Origin: Burkholderiaceae bacterium
GTDB lineage: Bacteria > Pseudomonadota > Gammaproteobacteria > Burkholderiales > Burkholderiaceae_E
Assembly (NCBI GenBank): GCA_016710525.1
Contig: JADJVQ010000030.1
Location: 1-64,000 of the forward strand
Direction of reading: 5' to 3'
DNA length: 64,000 bases
How positions within the stretch are numbered: position 1 is the first letter of the stretch; the number at the start of each line of letters is the position of its first letter. Shown here one piece after another: positions 32,063 to 41,381 of the stretch. The notes beneath the pieces are model-generated. The model was given only the letters and a program-made list of their open reading frames with translations, made no database searches and was not told where the DNA came from. The translations under genes were made by a program, and so were the position numbers.

Positions 32063-34354
32063 GTGCCTTCACCGACCTCTTTCGTAATCCCCGCGGCCGA
32101 ATCGAATCTCGGCAACTGCGCGGCGTTGTGCCCTGATGCACCCGTCGTCCCTGCCCAAAGGCCGGGCCCATCCGCCTGCGCGGCGACGCCCGTTGCCTGG
32201 TCGACGAGCATTGCCGCAGCAATGTGGCTTGGGCTCGCCGCGCCGGCTGGCGCGCAATCCGGTGCGCAAGCGCAGGCCGACGTCAAGCTGCCCGAGGTCA
32301 AGGTCACCGGGCGCGCCGACGCCCCCCAGGACGGCTACCGCGCCACCCAGACGCGCACGACCAAGCAGTTGCAGGACCCGCAGGACATCCCGCAGGCGAT
32401 CACCACCGTGACCCGCTCGCTGATGACCGAGCAGCAGGTGGGTTCGGTCAGGGACGCGCTGCGCAACGTCTCGGGCCTGACCTTCAACGCGGCCGAGGGC
32501 GGGCGTTCGGGCGACAACATGATGCTGCGTGGCTTCTACACCTTCGGCGACATCTACCTGGACGGCATTCGCGACACCGCGCAGTACAACCGCGAGACCT
32601 TCAACCTGGAGCAGATCGACGTGCTGCGCGGCTCGGCCGCCATGCTGTTCGGCCGCGGCCAGGCCGGTGGTGTGATCAACCTGGTCAGCAAGACCCCCTT
32701 CCTGAGCGATCGGCACTCGCTGAGCGCAAGCGTCGGCACCCAGGGCTACAACCAGGTGTTGGGCGACTTCAACAAGCGGCTGGGCGAAAACACCGCGCTG
32801 CGGGTCAACGTGATGAATCGCGGCGAAGGCAGCCGGCGGGTCAACCCCGCCAATGGCGACGACGCGCAGCTGAACCGCGACGGTCTCGCGGCCAGCCTGG
32901 GCTTGGGAATCGGCACCCGCCACGAATTCACGCTGAGCCATCAGGTCACCCGGACCCGCGACCGGCCCGACTACGGCGTGTCGTTCGACGGCAATACCAA
33001 GCGGATCAACACCAACTTCCCGGCCACCGCCTGGTGGGGCAGCGCCGCGAATTTCGACGACAGCGAGACCACCATCTCGACGCTGGCCCACACGTTTCGG
33101 ATCAGCCGCGACACGCAACTGCGCACCCAGCTGCGCAGCGGCCACTACGACCGCGCCTACTGGGTGAAGACGCCCAACGCCACCGCGGCGCCCAGCGCCA
33201 CCGGCGCCACCGGCGGCAACGTCACCCGCAGCGGAAACTACAAGACCCTCACGCTGCAGTCCGATCTCACCACCCGGGCCGAATGGTTCGGCATGCGCCA
33301 CCAGCTGCTGGCCGGGCTCGAGGTGATGAACGAAGAAGGCCGTCGGACCTCGCTGGCCAACCTGGGCACGGCCAGCGCGCCGGTCTACCTGCGCGATGCC
33401 TTGAATCCGACTGCGGCGCCGGCCACCTTCAAGGGGGATACCCGCGCGCTGTACGTGCAGGACAGCATCGAGTTCGTGCCCAACTGGCGCCTGGTGCTGG
33501 GCATGCGCCACGACCAGCTCAGCGCCGACTATTCGAGCCTCACCTCGCCGAAGCTGAGCTTCTCGGAAAACAGCTACCGCGCCGGGTTGTCCTGGCAGCC
33601 GTCGGAAGACGCCCACTACTACCTGAGCATGAGCGATTCGTTCAGCCCGACGGCCGATCTGTACCAATTGTCGGGCGGTGCGTATCCGGCTGAACGCAGC
33701 AAGGTGCTGGAGCTGGGCGCGAAGTGGCTGTTCATGGACGGTGACCTGGCGTTTCGCACCGCCCTGTATCGCGCCGACAAGGATTGGGAGCGCAATACCG
33801 ACCTGGAATCGACCGCGGCAATCCTGACGCGCAAACGGCGCACCAACGGCCTCGAGTTCGAGATGGCCGGGCGCATCACGCCGAAATGGGAGGTGTTCTG
33901 GGGCCTGGCGCTGCAGGACTCCAAAATCCTGCAGGTCGCGGAAAACCGCAATGCGGCCACCGGAGCCATCACGGTGTCCGACGCGCGCCTGAAGGGCCAG
34001 ACCGCCCGCAATACGCCGCCGTTCACCTTCAACCTGTGGACCACCTACCAGCTGCCGGCCGGATTCAAGGTCGGCATGGGACTGGAGACCAAAGGGCGTC
34101 GATTCGTCTATCAGCCGTCAACCGCCAACGCCGACGCGATCTTCACGCCGAGTGGCGCCTTCAATCCGAATACCGCGCCCGCGTACGTGCGCTACGACGC
34201 AATGGTCACCTACGAGCACAAGGACTGGACGCTGCGCCTGAACCTGCAGAATCTGTTCGACAAGGTCTACTACGACTCGCTCTACGACAACGGCGGATTC
34301 GGTGTGCCGGGCACCCGTCGGCGCGCGATGCTCACCGCCACCACCCGCTTTTGA
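32063..34354 (+). CDS. TonB-dependent catecholate-type siderophore receptor
   Basis: The product has 763 residues from the GTG at 32063, preferred because AGAGGA lies 8 bp upstream; the frame is open further back. A signal peptide-like helix (STSIAAAMWLGLAAPAGAQ) follows an unusually long N-terminal leader of about 45 residues. The TonB-box region (VKLPEVKVTG) and plug (DIPQAITTVTRSLM, DALRNVSGLTFNAAEGG, IDVLRGSAAMLFGRGQAGGVINLVSK) are canonical, and the barrel ends in TTRF with a terminal aromatic residue. The plug is of the Fiu/catecholate type. The downstream PiuC-type gene, 17 bp away, supports an iron-catecholate role. Confidence 0.93.
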   Translation: MPSPTSFVIPAAESNLGNCAALCPDAPVVPAQRPGPSACAATPVAWSTSIAAAMWLGLAAPAGAQSGAQAQADVKLPEVKVTGRADAPQDGYRATQTRTTKQLQDPQDIPQAITTVTRSLMTEQQVGSVRDALRNVSGLTFNAAEGGRSGDNMMLRGFYTFGDIYLDGIRDTAQYNRETFNLEQIDVLRGSAAMLFGRGQAGGVINLVSKTPFLSDRHSLSASVGTQGYNQVLGDFNKRLGENTALRVNVMNRGEGSRRVNPANGDDAQLNRDGLAASLGLGIGTRHEFTLSHQVTRTRDRPDYGVSFDGNTKRINTNFPATAWWGSAANFDDSETTISTLAHTFRISRDTQLRTQLRSGHYDRAYWVKTPNATAAPSATGATGGNVTRSGNYKTLTLQSDLTTRAEWFGMRHQLLAGLEVMNEEGRRTSLANLGTASAPVYLRDALNPTAAPATFKGDTRALYVQDSIEFVPNWRLVLGMRHDQLSADYSSLTSPKLSFSENSYRAGLSWQPSEDAHYYLSMSDSFSPTADLYQLSGGAYPAERSKVLELGAKWLFMDGDLAFRTALYRADKDWERNTDLESTAAILTRKRRTNGLEFEMAGRITPKWEVFWGLALQDSKILQVAENRNAATGAITVSDARLKGQTARNTPPFTFNLWTTYQLPAGFKVGMGLETKGRRFVYQPSTANADAIFTPSGAFNPNTAPAYVRYDAMVTYEHKDWTLRLNLQNLFDKVYYDSLYDNGGFGVPGTRRRAMLTATTRF

Positions 34355-34370
34355 ACCTGAAGAGCCTGCG

Positions 34371-35054
34371 ATGATTCATGTGATCCCCGACGCCCTGACG
34401 GGCGACGCCTTGCAGCGCTGCCGCTCGCTGCTCGCCAACGCGCAGTGGGCCGACGGCCGCGTCACCGCGGGCTCGCAGGCCGCCCAGGTCAAGAACAACC
34501 GGCAGCTGCCCGAGGACGATCCGGTCGGCATCGAGCTGCGCGGCATCGTGCTGGGCGCCTTGAGCAGCTGCGCGCAGTTCTTCACCGCCGCGCTGCCCCG
34601 CCAGATCTACCCGCCGCTGTTCAACCGGTATGGCGGCAGCCAGAACGCATTCGGCAACCACGTCGACAACGCGGTGCGCACCCATCCGCCCACTGCGCGC
34701 CACGTGCGCACCGACCTGTCGTTCACGCTGTTCCTGAACGATCCCGAGGAGTACGACGGCGGCGAACTCGTGATCGAGGACGGCTTGCAGGGCACGCGCG
34801 TGAAGCTGCCGGCCGGGCAGCTCGTGCTGTATCCGTCGTACAGCGTGCACCGTGTCGAGGCCGTCACTCGCGGCGAGCGGTTGGCCTGCTTCTCGTGGGT
34901 GGAAAGCATGGTCCGCGAGACCGAACGGCGCGAACTGCTCTACGAACTCGACCTGTCGATCATCCAGTTGCGCGGCGGCGCGACCGACTCGCCCGAAGTG
35001 GTGCGGCTCACGAGCTGTTATCACAACTTGTTGCGCATGTGGGCGAGCGTCTAG
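34371..35054 (+). CDS. Fe(II)/2-oxoglutarate-dependent PKHD-type hydroxylase (PiuC/YbiX family)
   Basis: The product has 227 residues. The iron triad is visible as His-x-Asp in FGNHVDNAVR (about residues 99-101) and a distal histidine in YPSYSVHRVEAVTRGERLACF, where the arginine binds 2-oxoglutarate. Length and motifs (LFNRYGGSQNAFGNHVD, SFTLFLNDPEEYDGGELVIED) match PiuC/YbiX, which accompany Fiu/PiuA-type receptors. The substrate is not known; a role in modifying siderophore-related compounds is assumed. It is co-transcribed with the receptor. Confidence 0.93.
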   Translation: MIHVIPDALTGDALQRCRSLLANAQWADGRVTAGSQAAQVKNNRQLPEDDPVGIELRGIVLGALSSCAQFFTAALPRQIYPPLFNRYGGSQNAFGNHVDNAVRTHPPTARHVRTDLSFTLFLNDPEEYDGGELVIEDGLQGTRVKLPAGQLVLYPSYSVHRVEAVTRGERLACFSWVESMVRETERRELLYELDLSIIQLRGGATDSPEVVRLTSCYHNLLRMWASV

Positions 35055-35156
35055 GACGCCGTCGGGTTCAATTCGCGCGTGCACGAATCGAGCCCGGCAG
35101 CGCTCTGGCGTCTGTGGTTCAATCGCGATCGACCATCGCGATCAAGGAGCTCGACC

Positions 35157-36152
35157 ATGCAGGCAGTCTGGTATGAACGCAAAGGCACCGCCCGGGAGGT
35201 GCTGCAGTTCGGGGAACGCCCCCTGCCCGAACCCGGACCCGATGAGGTTCGAGTGCGTGTGCACATCTCGGCGGTGAATCCGTCGGACACCAAGCAGCGC
35301 GGCGGAGCCCGCGGCAACGTGACCATGCCCTTCCCGGTCGTCATTCCGCACCAGGACGGCGCCGGTGTCATCGACGCGGTCGGCTCGGGTGTCGACCCGC
35401 GCCGGATCGGACAGCGGGTGTGGATCTATGAAGCCACCCTGGGCCGCCCTCATGGTACCTGCGCGCAGTACACGGTGGTGCCGGCCTTCAAGGCCGTGCA
35501 CCTTCCCGATCGGGCCGACTTCGAGGCTGGCGCCTGCATGGGCATCCCGGTCATGACGGCGCACCGCTGCGTGATGGCCGACGGACCGGTGCTCGGCAAG
35601 ACGATCCTCGTTCACGGCGGCGCGGGTGCGGTCGGCTTCTATGCGATCCAGGTCGCGCGGATGGCCGGCGCCGCACGGGTGGTGGCCACCGTGAGCCGCG
35701 AGGCCCAGGCCCGCCAGGCGCTGGCCGCCGGTGCGCACGATGTCATCAACTACCGCCAGGAGGACGTCGGCGCGCGGATGCGCGAGATCACCGGCGAGGC
35801 GCAGTGTGTCGACCGGGTGATCGAGGTGGCGTTCGGACAGAACCTGCCGGTGAACCTGCCATTGATGAAGCCCGGCGGCGTGATCGCCACCTATGCATCC
35901 GATGCCGTGCCGGAGCCTTCCATTCCGTTCTGGCCGATGCTGGCCAAGGACCTGACCGTGCGCTTCGTGCTGGTCTATGCGATGTCGCAGGCGGCCCATG
36001 ACGATGCCGCGGCGTTCATCACGTCGGCCCTGTCGGGCGGCGAACTGAAACACCAATACCACGAGTGCTTCGCGATGCAGGACTGCGCTCGCGCGCACGA
36101 AGCCACCGAGAGCATGAGCGTCGTCGGCAAGGTGCTGGTGAAGATCGACTAG
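35157..36152 (+). CDS. NADPH:quinone oxidoreductase family (zinc-free MDR) protein
   Basis: The product has 331 residues behind AAGGAG. It is a medium-chain dehydrogenase/reductase: the N-terminal GroES-like domain has VRVHISAVNPSDTKQRGG and IPHQDGAGVIDAVGSGVD. The Rossmann domain carries ILVHGGAGAVGFYAIQVARMAGA (nucleotide motif) near residues 141-163. No structural zinc cysteines are seen, as in the quinone oxidoreductase group. It likely reduces quinones or other alkenals with NADPH. It is a single gene, convergent with the small biotin carrier gene. Confidence 0.92.
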   Translation: MQAVWYERKGTAREVLQFGERPLPEPGPDEVRVRVHISAVNPSDTKQRGGARGNVTMPFPVVIPHQDGAGVIDAVGSGVDPRRIGQRVWIYEATLGRPHGTCAQYTVVPAFKAVHLPDRADFEAGACMGIPVMTAHRCVMADGPVLGKTILVHGGAGAVGFYAIQVARMAGAARVVATVSREAQARQALAAGAHDVINYRQEDVGARMREITGEAQCVDRVIEVAFGQNLPVNLPLMKPGGVIATYASDAVPEPSIPFWPMLAKDLTVRFVLVYAMSQAAHDDAAAFITSALSGGELKHQYHECFAMQDCARAHEATESMSVVGKVLVKID

Positions 36153-36189
36153 AACAGCGGCCTGGCCCGAGGGCCCGCGGGCCGGTGGC

Positions 36190-36408
36190 CTACTCGATGA
36201 TGGCGACGACCTGGCCTTCCTTGACCGGCTCGCCCTCGGCCACTTTCAGTTCGACCACTCGGCCGGCTCGCGGACTGCTGACCGGGATCTCCATCTTCAT
36301 GGACTCGATGATCAGGATGGTGTCGTCGGCGCCGACTTCGGTGCCAATGGCCGCTTCGATCTTCCAGACCGAACCGCTCACCTCGCTCAAAACCTGAACT
36401 CGCGCCAT
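36190..36408 (-). CDS. Small biotin/lipoyl attachment carrier protein
   Basis: The product has 72 residues from the ATG at 36408, with GGGAG upstream. It is a stand-alone biotinyl domain: the attachment lysine lies in ESMKMEIPVSS (near residue 37), and the second half EGEPVKEGQVVAII completes the beta barrel. Free carriers of this size occur with acyl-CoA or urea carboxylases. No carboxylase gene is in the window, so it serves one elsewhere or has another role. The usual AMKM is SMKM here. Confidence 0.88.
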   Translation of the reverse strand: MARVQVLSEVSGSVWKIEAAIGTEVGADDTILIIESMKMEIPVSSPRAGRVVELKVAEGEPVKEGQVVAIIE

Positions 36409-36542
36409 CGACGATCTCCCGCGGGCCGCAGCCCTGTGAATGGAAGCGACATGATAGTCGCAGCGGGCGGGCCGCAAGGCCGCGGACGGACCGATTACCC
36501 GGCGCTTGACGGGGCGCCGGGGCCGGGCTCATGCCCCGGGGC

Positions 36543-37055
36543 TCAGTCGTGGTACTGCGGCGGATCGAAATCGTGCGCCCAGTCGGTCTCGGGACGGGGC
36601 GTGCGCGCCAGCCATTCGTCGATCAGCCGGACGTGCTCGGCCTCGTCGGACTCCATCTCGAGCGCCGCCGCGCGGACCTCCGCGCTGCCGGCCTTGCGGG
36701 CGATCTCGCCGAAGAACTGGTGAGCGCGCTCTTCGTTGACCCGCGCGATTTTCAGCGCATGCCAGGGCGTCATCAGGTAGTGCAGTTCAGTGTGATCGCC
36801 GGTCTCGGGGCGCTCCATCCCGAGCCATCGGTAGTCGCCCGAGGCCGGCGCGGGCGCCTGCGTCCAGCCCATCGAACTCAGGATCTGCCCGGCGTGCAAC
36901 TGCTCGATCTTGGCGAGCTTGGCGAACAGCTCGGCCACCTCGCGGTTGTTGTGGGTCGCCATCACGTCGGCAAACTCGGAATAACGCTCGCTGGCCTCGA
37001 GTTCCATCGCGTAGGCGTGCGCCATCAGGTCTTGAACGTTCTCGACATCACTCAC
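36543..37055 (-). CDS. Ferritin-like (rubrerythrin-type) diiron protein
   Basis: The product has 170 residues from a GTG at 37055 that overlaps the stop of the oxidoreductase beta subunit (GTGA). A four-helix bundle with diiron-type ligands is visible: MELEASERYSEFADVM, KIEQLHAGQI, RVNEERAHQFFGEIA and ESDEAEHVRLIDEWL, giving repeated Glu and Glu-x-x-His positions. There is no rubredoxin tail. The tight coupling to a ferredoxin-dependent oxidoreductase suggests protection from oxygen or peroxide, or iron supply for its clusters. This is inferred only from arrangement. Confidence 0.85.
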   Translation of the reverse strand: MSDVENVQDLMAHAYAMELEASERYSEFADVMATHNNREVAELFAKLAKIEQLHAGQILSSMGWTQAPAPASGDYRWLGMERPETGDHTELHYLMTPWHALKIARVNEERAHQFFGEIARKAGSAEVRAAALEMESDEAEHVRLIDEWLARTPRPETDWAHDFDPPQYHD

Positions 37056-37891
37056 AGTGCGAACCCTTTCTCGAGGTCTGCGGGCGCCAGGCTTGCCTGG
37101 CCGATCGGCGGCGCGTAGACCTTGCGGTCGCCGCGGTACAGCACGCCGATGTTGAATCCGTCGTCCGACAGCAGCCGCCGGCTGGCCAGCACGGCGTCGT
37201 CGGTCGGCGCCACCGGCGCCGGCCGCACGATCTTGCGCCAGTCGCGCTGCTCGGGGCGGAAGGTCACGCAGGGGGAGAGGATCTCGACGAACGAAAACCC
37301 CGGCGTGCGGATCGCGTCGGCAATGATGTCGGCCGTGCCATTGGGATCGCCCGAAAACGCCCGTGCGACGAAATTGGCGCCCGCCGCCAGCGCGATCACC
37401 AGCGGATGGAACACCCGCAGTCCGGTGCCGTGCGGCGCCAGCTTGGTCTCCCAGTCGGGCTCGGTGGTCGGCGACGGCTGACCCTTGGTCATGCCGTACA
37501 CATGGTTGTCCATCACCAGATAGGTCATGTCGACATTGCGCCGGCAGGCGTGGATGAAATGATTGCCGCCGATCGAATAGCCGTCGCCGTCGCCCCCGGT
37601 CACGACCACGGTCAGGTCCGGCCGCGCGAGTTTCAGGCCGGTGCCGGCCGCCAGTGCGCGTCCATGCACGCCATGAAAGCCATAGGTGTCGGTGTAGGCC
37701 GGGATCCGCGACGAGCAGCCGATGCCCGAGACCACGCCGATCCGGTGCGGCTCGAGCTGGAGCGCGGCGAAGGCCTTCGTCAGCGACTGCAGCACTGAAA
37801 AATCGCCACAGCCCGGGCACCAGATCGGCTTGGTGTCGGACTTGTAGTTCAGTGCGGTCAGTGGCACGCGCACTTCGGGGACGGCACTCAT
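37052..37891 (-). CDS. 2-oxoacid:ferredoxin oxidoreductase, beta subunit
   Basis: The product has 279 residues from the ATG at 37891, which overlaps the alpha-subunit stop (ATGA). The N-terminus has KPIWCPGCGDFSVLQSL, with a Cys-x-x-Cys of the 4Fe-4S site, and SGIGCSSRIPAY contributes further cysteines. The thiamine-diphosphate motif is VTGGDGDGYSIGGNHFIHACRRN, and MDNHVYGMTKGQPSPTT follows. The enzyme splits 2-oxoacids (oxoglutarate or pyruvate) into acyl-CoA and CO2 with reduced ferredoxin. It pairs with the upstream fused gamma-alpha subunit. Confidence 0.94.
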   Translation of the reverse strand: MSAVPEVRVPLTALNYKSDTKPIWCPGCGDFSVLQSLTKAFAALQLEPHRIGVVSGIGCSSRIPAYTDTYGFHGVHGRALAAGTGLKLARPDLTVVVTGGDGDGYSIGGNHFIHACRRNVDMTYLVMDNHVYGMTKGQPSPTTEPDWETKLAPHGTGLRVFHPLVIALAAGANFVARAFSGDPNGTADIIADAIRTPGFSFVEILSPCVTFRPEQRDWRKIVRPAPVAPTDDAVLASRRLLSDDGFNIGVLYRGDRKVYAPPIGQASLAPADLEKGFAL

Positions 37892-39698
37892 GCGCGGCTC
37901 CATTGCAGCAGGGTTTGATGGATTTCGGCCGGGCGGATCGGCAGCGGGCCGGGGTGGCAGTAGCTGCGCACCTCGCCCGGCAGATCGTAGACCGAGCGCA
38001 GGTAGCGGTGGAACTGGGCACTGTGGTTTTGTTCGACCACCAGCACACGCCGCGCGCCGGCGGTGGCCGCGGCGAAATCCTGTGGACGGGCGGGTGCGAG
38101 CAGGCGCACCGACACCAGCCGCGCGGCCAGGCCATCGGCGGCCGCGCGGCGCAGGCCCTCGCGCACCGGGCCGGTGGCCGAGCCCAGCGTGATCACCACC
38201 AGATCGCCCGAGCCTTCGCAGTCGGCCCAGCGGTCCCCATAAGGCGCCTGGTCGAGCTTGCGCTGGCGCTTGTCGAGCTGGCGGCGGTGATCGGCGGCCT
38301 GGCTGGACGGGGTGCCGCGTTCGTTGTGCTCCAGGCCGTCGGCCGTGTACATGGTGCCCGGCATGCCCGGCACCGCCATCGGCGAGACGCCGTTGGGGGT
38401 GTCGGCATAACGGCGGTACGGCGCTTTCGGGGCATCGGGCGCGGTATTCGCCGCGGCGGCTGCGGGGGTCAGGCGGCCACCGGCGCAAACGACGTCGGCG
38501 GGCCGATCGACCACCGCCCTCGTCTGGCCGAAAAACTGATCGGACAGCACGAGGGCCGGCACCTGCAGCGATTCGGCCAGATGCACCGCCCACTGCGTGC
38601 TGACCAGGCAATCCTCGATCGAATTGGGCACCACCACCAGCCGCGGCGCATCGCCGTGCAGGCCCTGGGTCGCGATCGAGATGTCGCTCTGTTCGCTCTT
38701 GGCCGGAATGCCGGTGGACGGCCCACCGCGCATCACGTCGACCACGACCACCGGCAGTTCGGCCGCCACGGCCAGCCCCAGCGCCTCGGTCATCAATGAC
38801 AGCCCGGGCCGGAGGTTGCGGTCAGCGAGGGCACGCCACCGTAGGAAGCGCCCAGTGCCATGTTGATCGACGCCAGCTCGTCTTCGGCCTGCACCAGCAC
38901 CCCGCCGACCTGTTCGAGCGCGGGCGCCATCCATTCGAGCAGTTCGGTGGCCGGCGTGATCGGGTAGGCTGCGACGAAACGCACCCCGCCGCGAATGGCG
39001 CCATAGCCGGCCGCCTCGTTGCCGGTCAGCAGCCATCGGGCCCGGGTCTGCGCCCGCGGCACGGGCGCCACAGCGGCCGGCGCCTGGTCACGCGAAGCGA
39101 GCATCATGGCCTCGGCCGCGCGCGCGCCCGCCTGCAGCGCGTCCAGGCTTGCCTGCACCGGCGCCTTGCCCTTGCTGAGCTGGCGTCGCACCACCATTTC
39201 GACCCCATCGGCCGGCAGGTCCAGCAGCCGGGCGGCGAACCCCAGGGCGACGATGTTCGGCCAGCTTCCCGGGATGGCCTTGGCCAGAGACTTGAAGGAC
39301 ACCGGATAGGAGCACGCCCCCATGTCGGCGAAAGCCCGCGGCATCTCGCCTTCGCCGGGGTCGCCGGCAACGCGGCTCGCGCCGTCCAGCGGAATCTCGT
39401 CAGAAAAGCGCTGCAGGTTGAGCCAGTCGATCGCGATCAGGTAATCGAACCGGTCATCCATGTTCTCGATGGGTTCGGCACTGAAGCGCATCAGCGCGGC
39501 CGCCTCTCCGCCGCGGATCTGCGGACCGCTGGTTCGCACCATCAGGCCGTACAGGCCCGCGCGCGCGGCTGCCTCCAGGAGCAAGGTGCCGGCGGTCATG
39601 ACACCAGCGCCACCCGATCCGGACAGAGCGATCGACAGGCTCGGCGCCAGGGAGGCGGAAGAAGCGACAGACGGAGGGTGCGGCACGGGTGTTTCCAT
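37888..39698 (-). pseudogene. 2-oxoacid:ferredoxin oxidoreductase, fused gamma-alpha subunit (single frameshift)
   Basis: The gene would encode about 603 residues from the ATG at 39698. The N-terminal gamma domain (LSGSGGAGVMTAGTLLLEAA, GLYGLMVRTSGPQIRGGEAA) is followed by the alpha domain (RFVAAYPITPATELLEWMAP, EDELASINMALGASYGG). At TATSGPG, near 38806, the frame ends in a false stop. The continuation LSLMTEALGLAVAAELPVVV and RGGPSTGIPAKSEQSD runs in another frame to 37888. One extra G at the CCCGGG site repairs it exactly. The family is normally intact at this point, so sequence error is likely. It is first in an operon with the beta subunit and a ferritin-like protein. Confidence 0.88.
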
Positions 39699-39808
39699 GA
39701 ACGGGTTGCAAGTGAAGACGGGTTGGAGAGACGGGTGATTGCGTTTCAGCAAGGCATCGGGGGATGATTGTGGGTACCCTGCCTGTCCCTTCTCAAAGAA
39801 ACCGCATC

Positions 39809-40054
39809 ATGGCCCTGATCATCGACGACAACTGTACCGCCTGCGACGCCTGCAAGCCGGTCTGCCCCAACGAGGCAATCGCCATCGGCGATCCCATCTA
39901 CACGATCGATCCGTCGCGCTGCACCGAATGCGTGGGCGCTGAAGACGAACCGCAGTGCCAGCTGGTCTGCCCGGCCGATTGCATTCAGGTCGATCGCAAG
40001 CATGTCGAGTCGCCCGAGCAGCTGATGGCCAAGTACAAGGCCCTGCACGGCTGA
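39809..40054 (+). CDS. 2[4Fe-4S] ferredoxin (YfhL type)
   Basis: The product has 81 residues from the ATG at 39809. Two cluster-binding sets are visible: Cys-x-x-Cys-x-x-Cys-x3-Cys-Pro in NCTACDACKPVCPNEAI, and Cys-x-x-Cys-x8-Cys-x3-Cys-Pro in RCTECVGAEDEPQCQLVCPA. The long insert in the second set and the C-terminal helix are typical of the YfhL/Alvin type of low-potential ferredoxins. It is divergent from the 2-oxoacid:ferredoxin oxidoreductase operon and is a likely electron partner. Confidence 0.93.
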   Translation: MALIIDDNCTACDACKPVCPNEAIAIGDPIYTIDPSRCTECVGAEDEPQCQLVCPADCIQVDRKHVESPEQLMAKYKALHG

Positions 40055-40134
40055 GACCTGTCCGGCGGCCGGGCCGCTGTCTCGGCCGATTGGCAGCTGT
40101 CGGAATCGGTTGCCGGCATCACACCTGAACACAT

Positions 40135-40174
40135 AAAAGAAAAAGGACGGGAACGGATTTTTGATCCGTTGCCC
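40135..40174 (-). terminator. Rho-independent terminator of the sox operon
   Basis: GGGAACGGAT pairs with ATCCGTTGCCC across a short TTTTG loop with one bulged base. On the minus strand the stem is followed by CCTTTTTCTTTT. It lies ~110 bp beyond the stop of the last gene of the sox run. The rest of 40055-40285 is without a gene. Confidence 0.75.
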
Positions 40175-40285
40175 GCCCCGGAAACACCAGGAGGACGGTG
40201 TGGCCTCACTGTACGATTCGCGAGCCTCGTGCGCCTTGATTTTCGTCAATCGTCCGCACTGAATCGCCGTCTCCCGCCCGATCGC

Positions 40286-41368
40286 TCAGCGCGCGCGCAG
40301 CGCTTCCTGTTCCATCAGCAGGAAGGTGTTGTACGCGTTTCGGCGATTGGCCGCCTCGAAGGCCGGCAAACCCGCAAAGCGGGACCAGTCGGTGCGTGCG
40401 TAGGCTTCATCGAACGACATCATTTCCTGAACGGCGGCAGCCATCGCCTGGCGCACGAAGCGCAGGTAGTCGCGGGTCAGCGAAAGGTCGGCGCGGGCAT
40501 CGCGCGAGACCGGGCCGTGACCGGTGACCATCATCCGCGGCGCCAGCGAATCGAGGCGCTCGATCGCGGCCAGCCAGGCGCGCGTGTCGGCTTCGCCGAC
40601 GAAAGGCACACGCCCTGCGAACACCAGATCGCCCGCAAACAGCACGCCCTCCTGCTCGACCATCATCATCAGGTCTTCGGGGGTGTGCGCGGGCCCGACC
40701 GGCAGCAGCCGGAACCGCAGCCCGCCGGATTCGAAGGCGGTCTCGGCATCGATCAGGCGGGTCGGCGGCACGACGCGGCTTCGCTGATCGACCCAGGGCG
40801 CCAGCGACTCGCGACGCTCGGCCAGGCGCGCGGCCGGCGCATCGCTGGCCAGGTAGCCGCGCACGGCGGCACTGGCCCAGATCTGCGCACCGCTGTCGGC
40901 AAATGCCTGCAGGCCATAGAAGTGGTCGGCATGGTAGTGGCTGATCACCACGTGACGGATCGGCAGCGCCGTGACCGTGCGGATCGCCTGGCGCAGCGCC
41001 TCGCCCAATGCGGGGGTACCGAGCACATCGAACACCACCACGCCATCGCCCGTCACGACGAAGCCGGCATTCGAATTGAAGCCGCGATTGGCGCGCGACA
41101 CCGGGCCCAGTTCCCCCTCGACGAAGTAGACGCGTGAGGACAGCGGCTGGACCCGCAGCGCCGGCACGGCACTGGCCGGCGCGCCGGCCACCGGTGCTGG
41201 CTGCGCCTGCGCTCTTGCTTTGCCGACCAGGCTGGCGCCCGCGAGCAGCGCCATCGCCAGAATCGCTGTCGTCAGGCCGATCGTGGCCATCGCGGTCGGT
41301 GGCTGACCGCCTGTCCTCATGGCCGAGCGCGCGGAGCTGGATACGGCAGGCGTTGTCTGAGCATTCAT
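40286..41368 (-). CDS. MBL-fold metallohydrolase, SoxH-like
   Basis: The product has 360 residues. After a long N-terminus, a membrane or signal helix (TTAILAMALLAGASLVG) indicates export. The metallo-beta-lactamase core has the zinc motif VISHYHADHFYGLQAFADSG, then GPAHTPEDLMMMV, LFAGDLVFAGRVPF and MVTGHGPVSRD. SoxH-like periplasmic hydrolases often sit at the end of sox clusters; their role is not settled and is dispensable for thiosulfate oxidation in some species. It follows soxB by 13 bp and is the last gene before the terminator. Confidence 0.88.
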   Translation of the reverse strand: MNAQTTPAVSSSARSAMRTGGQPPTAMATIGLTTAILAMALLAGASLVGKARAQAQPAPVAGAPASAVPALRVQPLSSRVYFVEGELGPVSRANRGFNSNAGFVVTGDGVVVFDVLGTPALGEALRQAIRTVTALPIRHVVISHYHADHFYGLQAFADSGAQIWASAAVRGYLASDAPAARLAERRESLAPWVDQRSRVVPPTRLIDAETAFESGGLRFRLLPVGPAHTPEDLMMMVEQEGVLFAGDLVFAGRVPFVGEADTRAWLAAIERLDSLAPRMMVTGHGPVSRDARADLSLTRDYLRFVRQAMAAAVQEMMSFDEAYARTDWSRFAGLPAFEAANRRNAYNTFLLMEQEALRAR

Positions 41369-41381
41369 GTCCGCTATCGGC

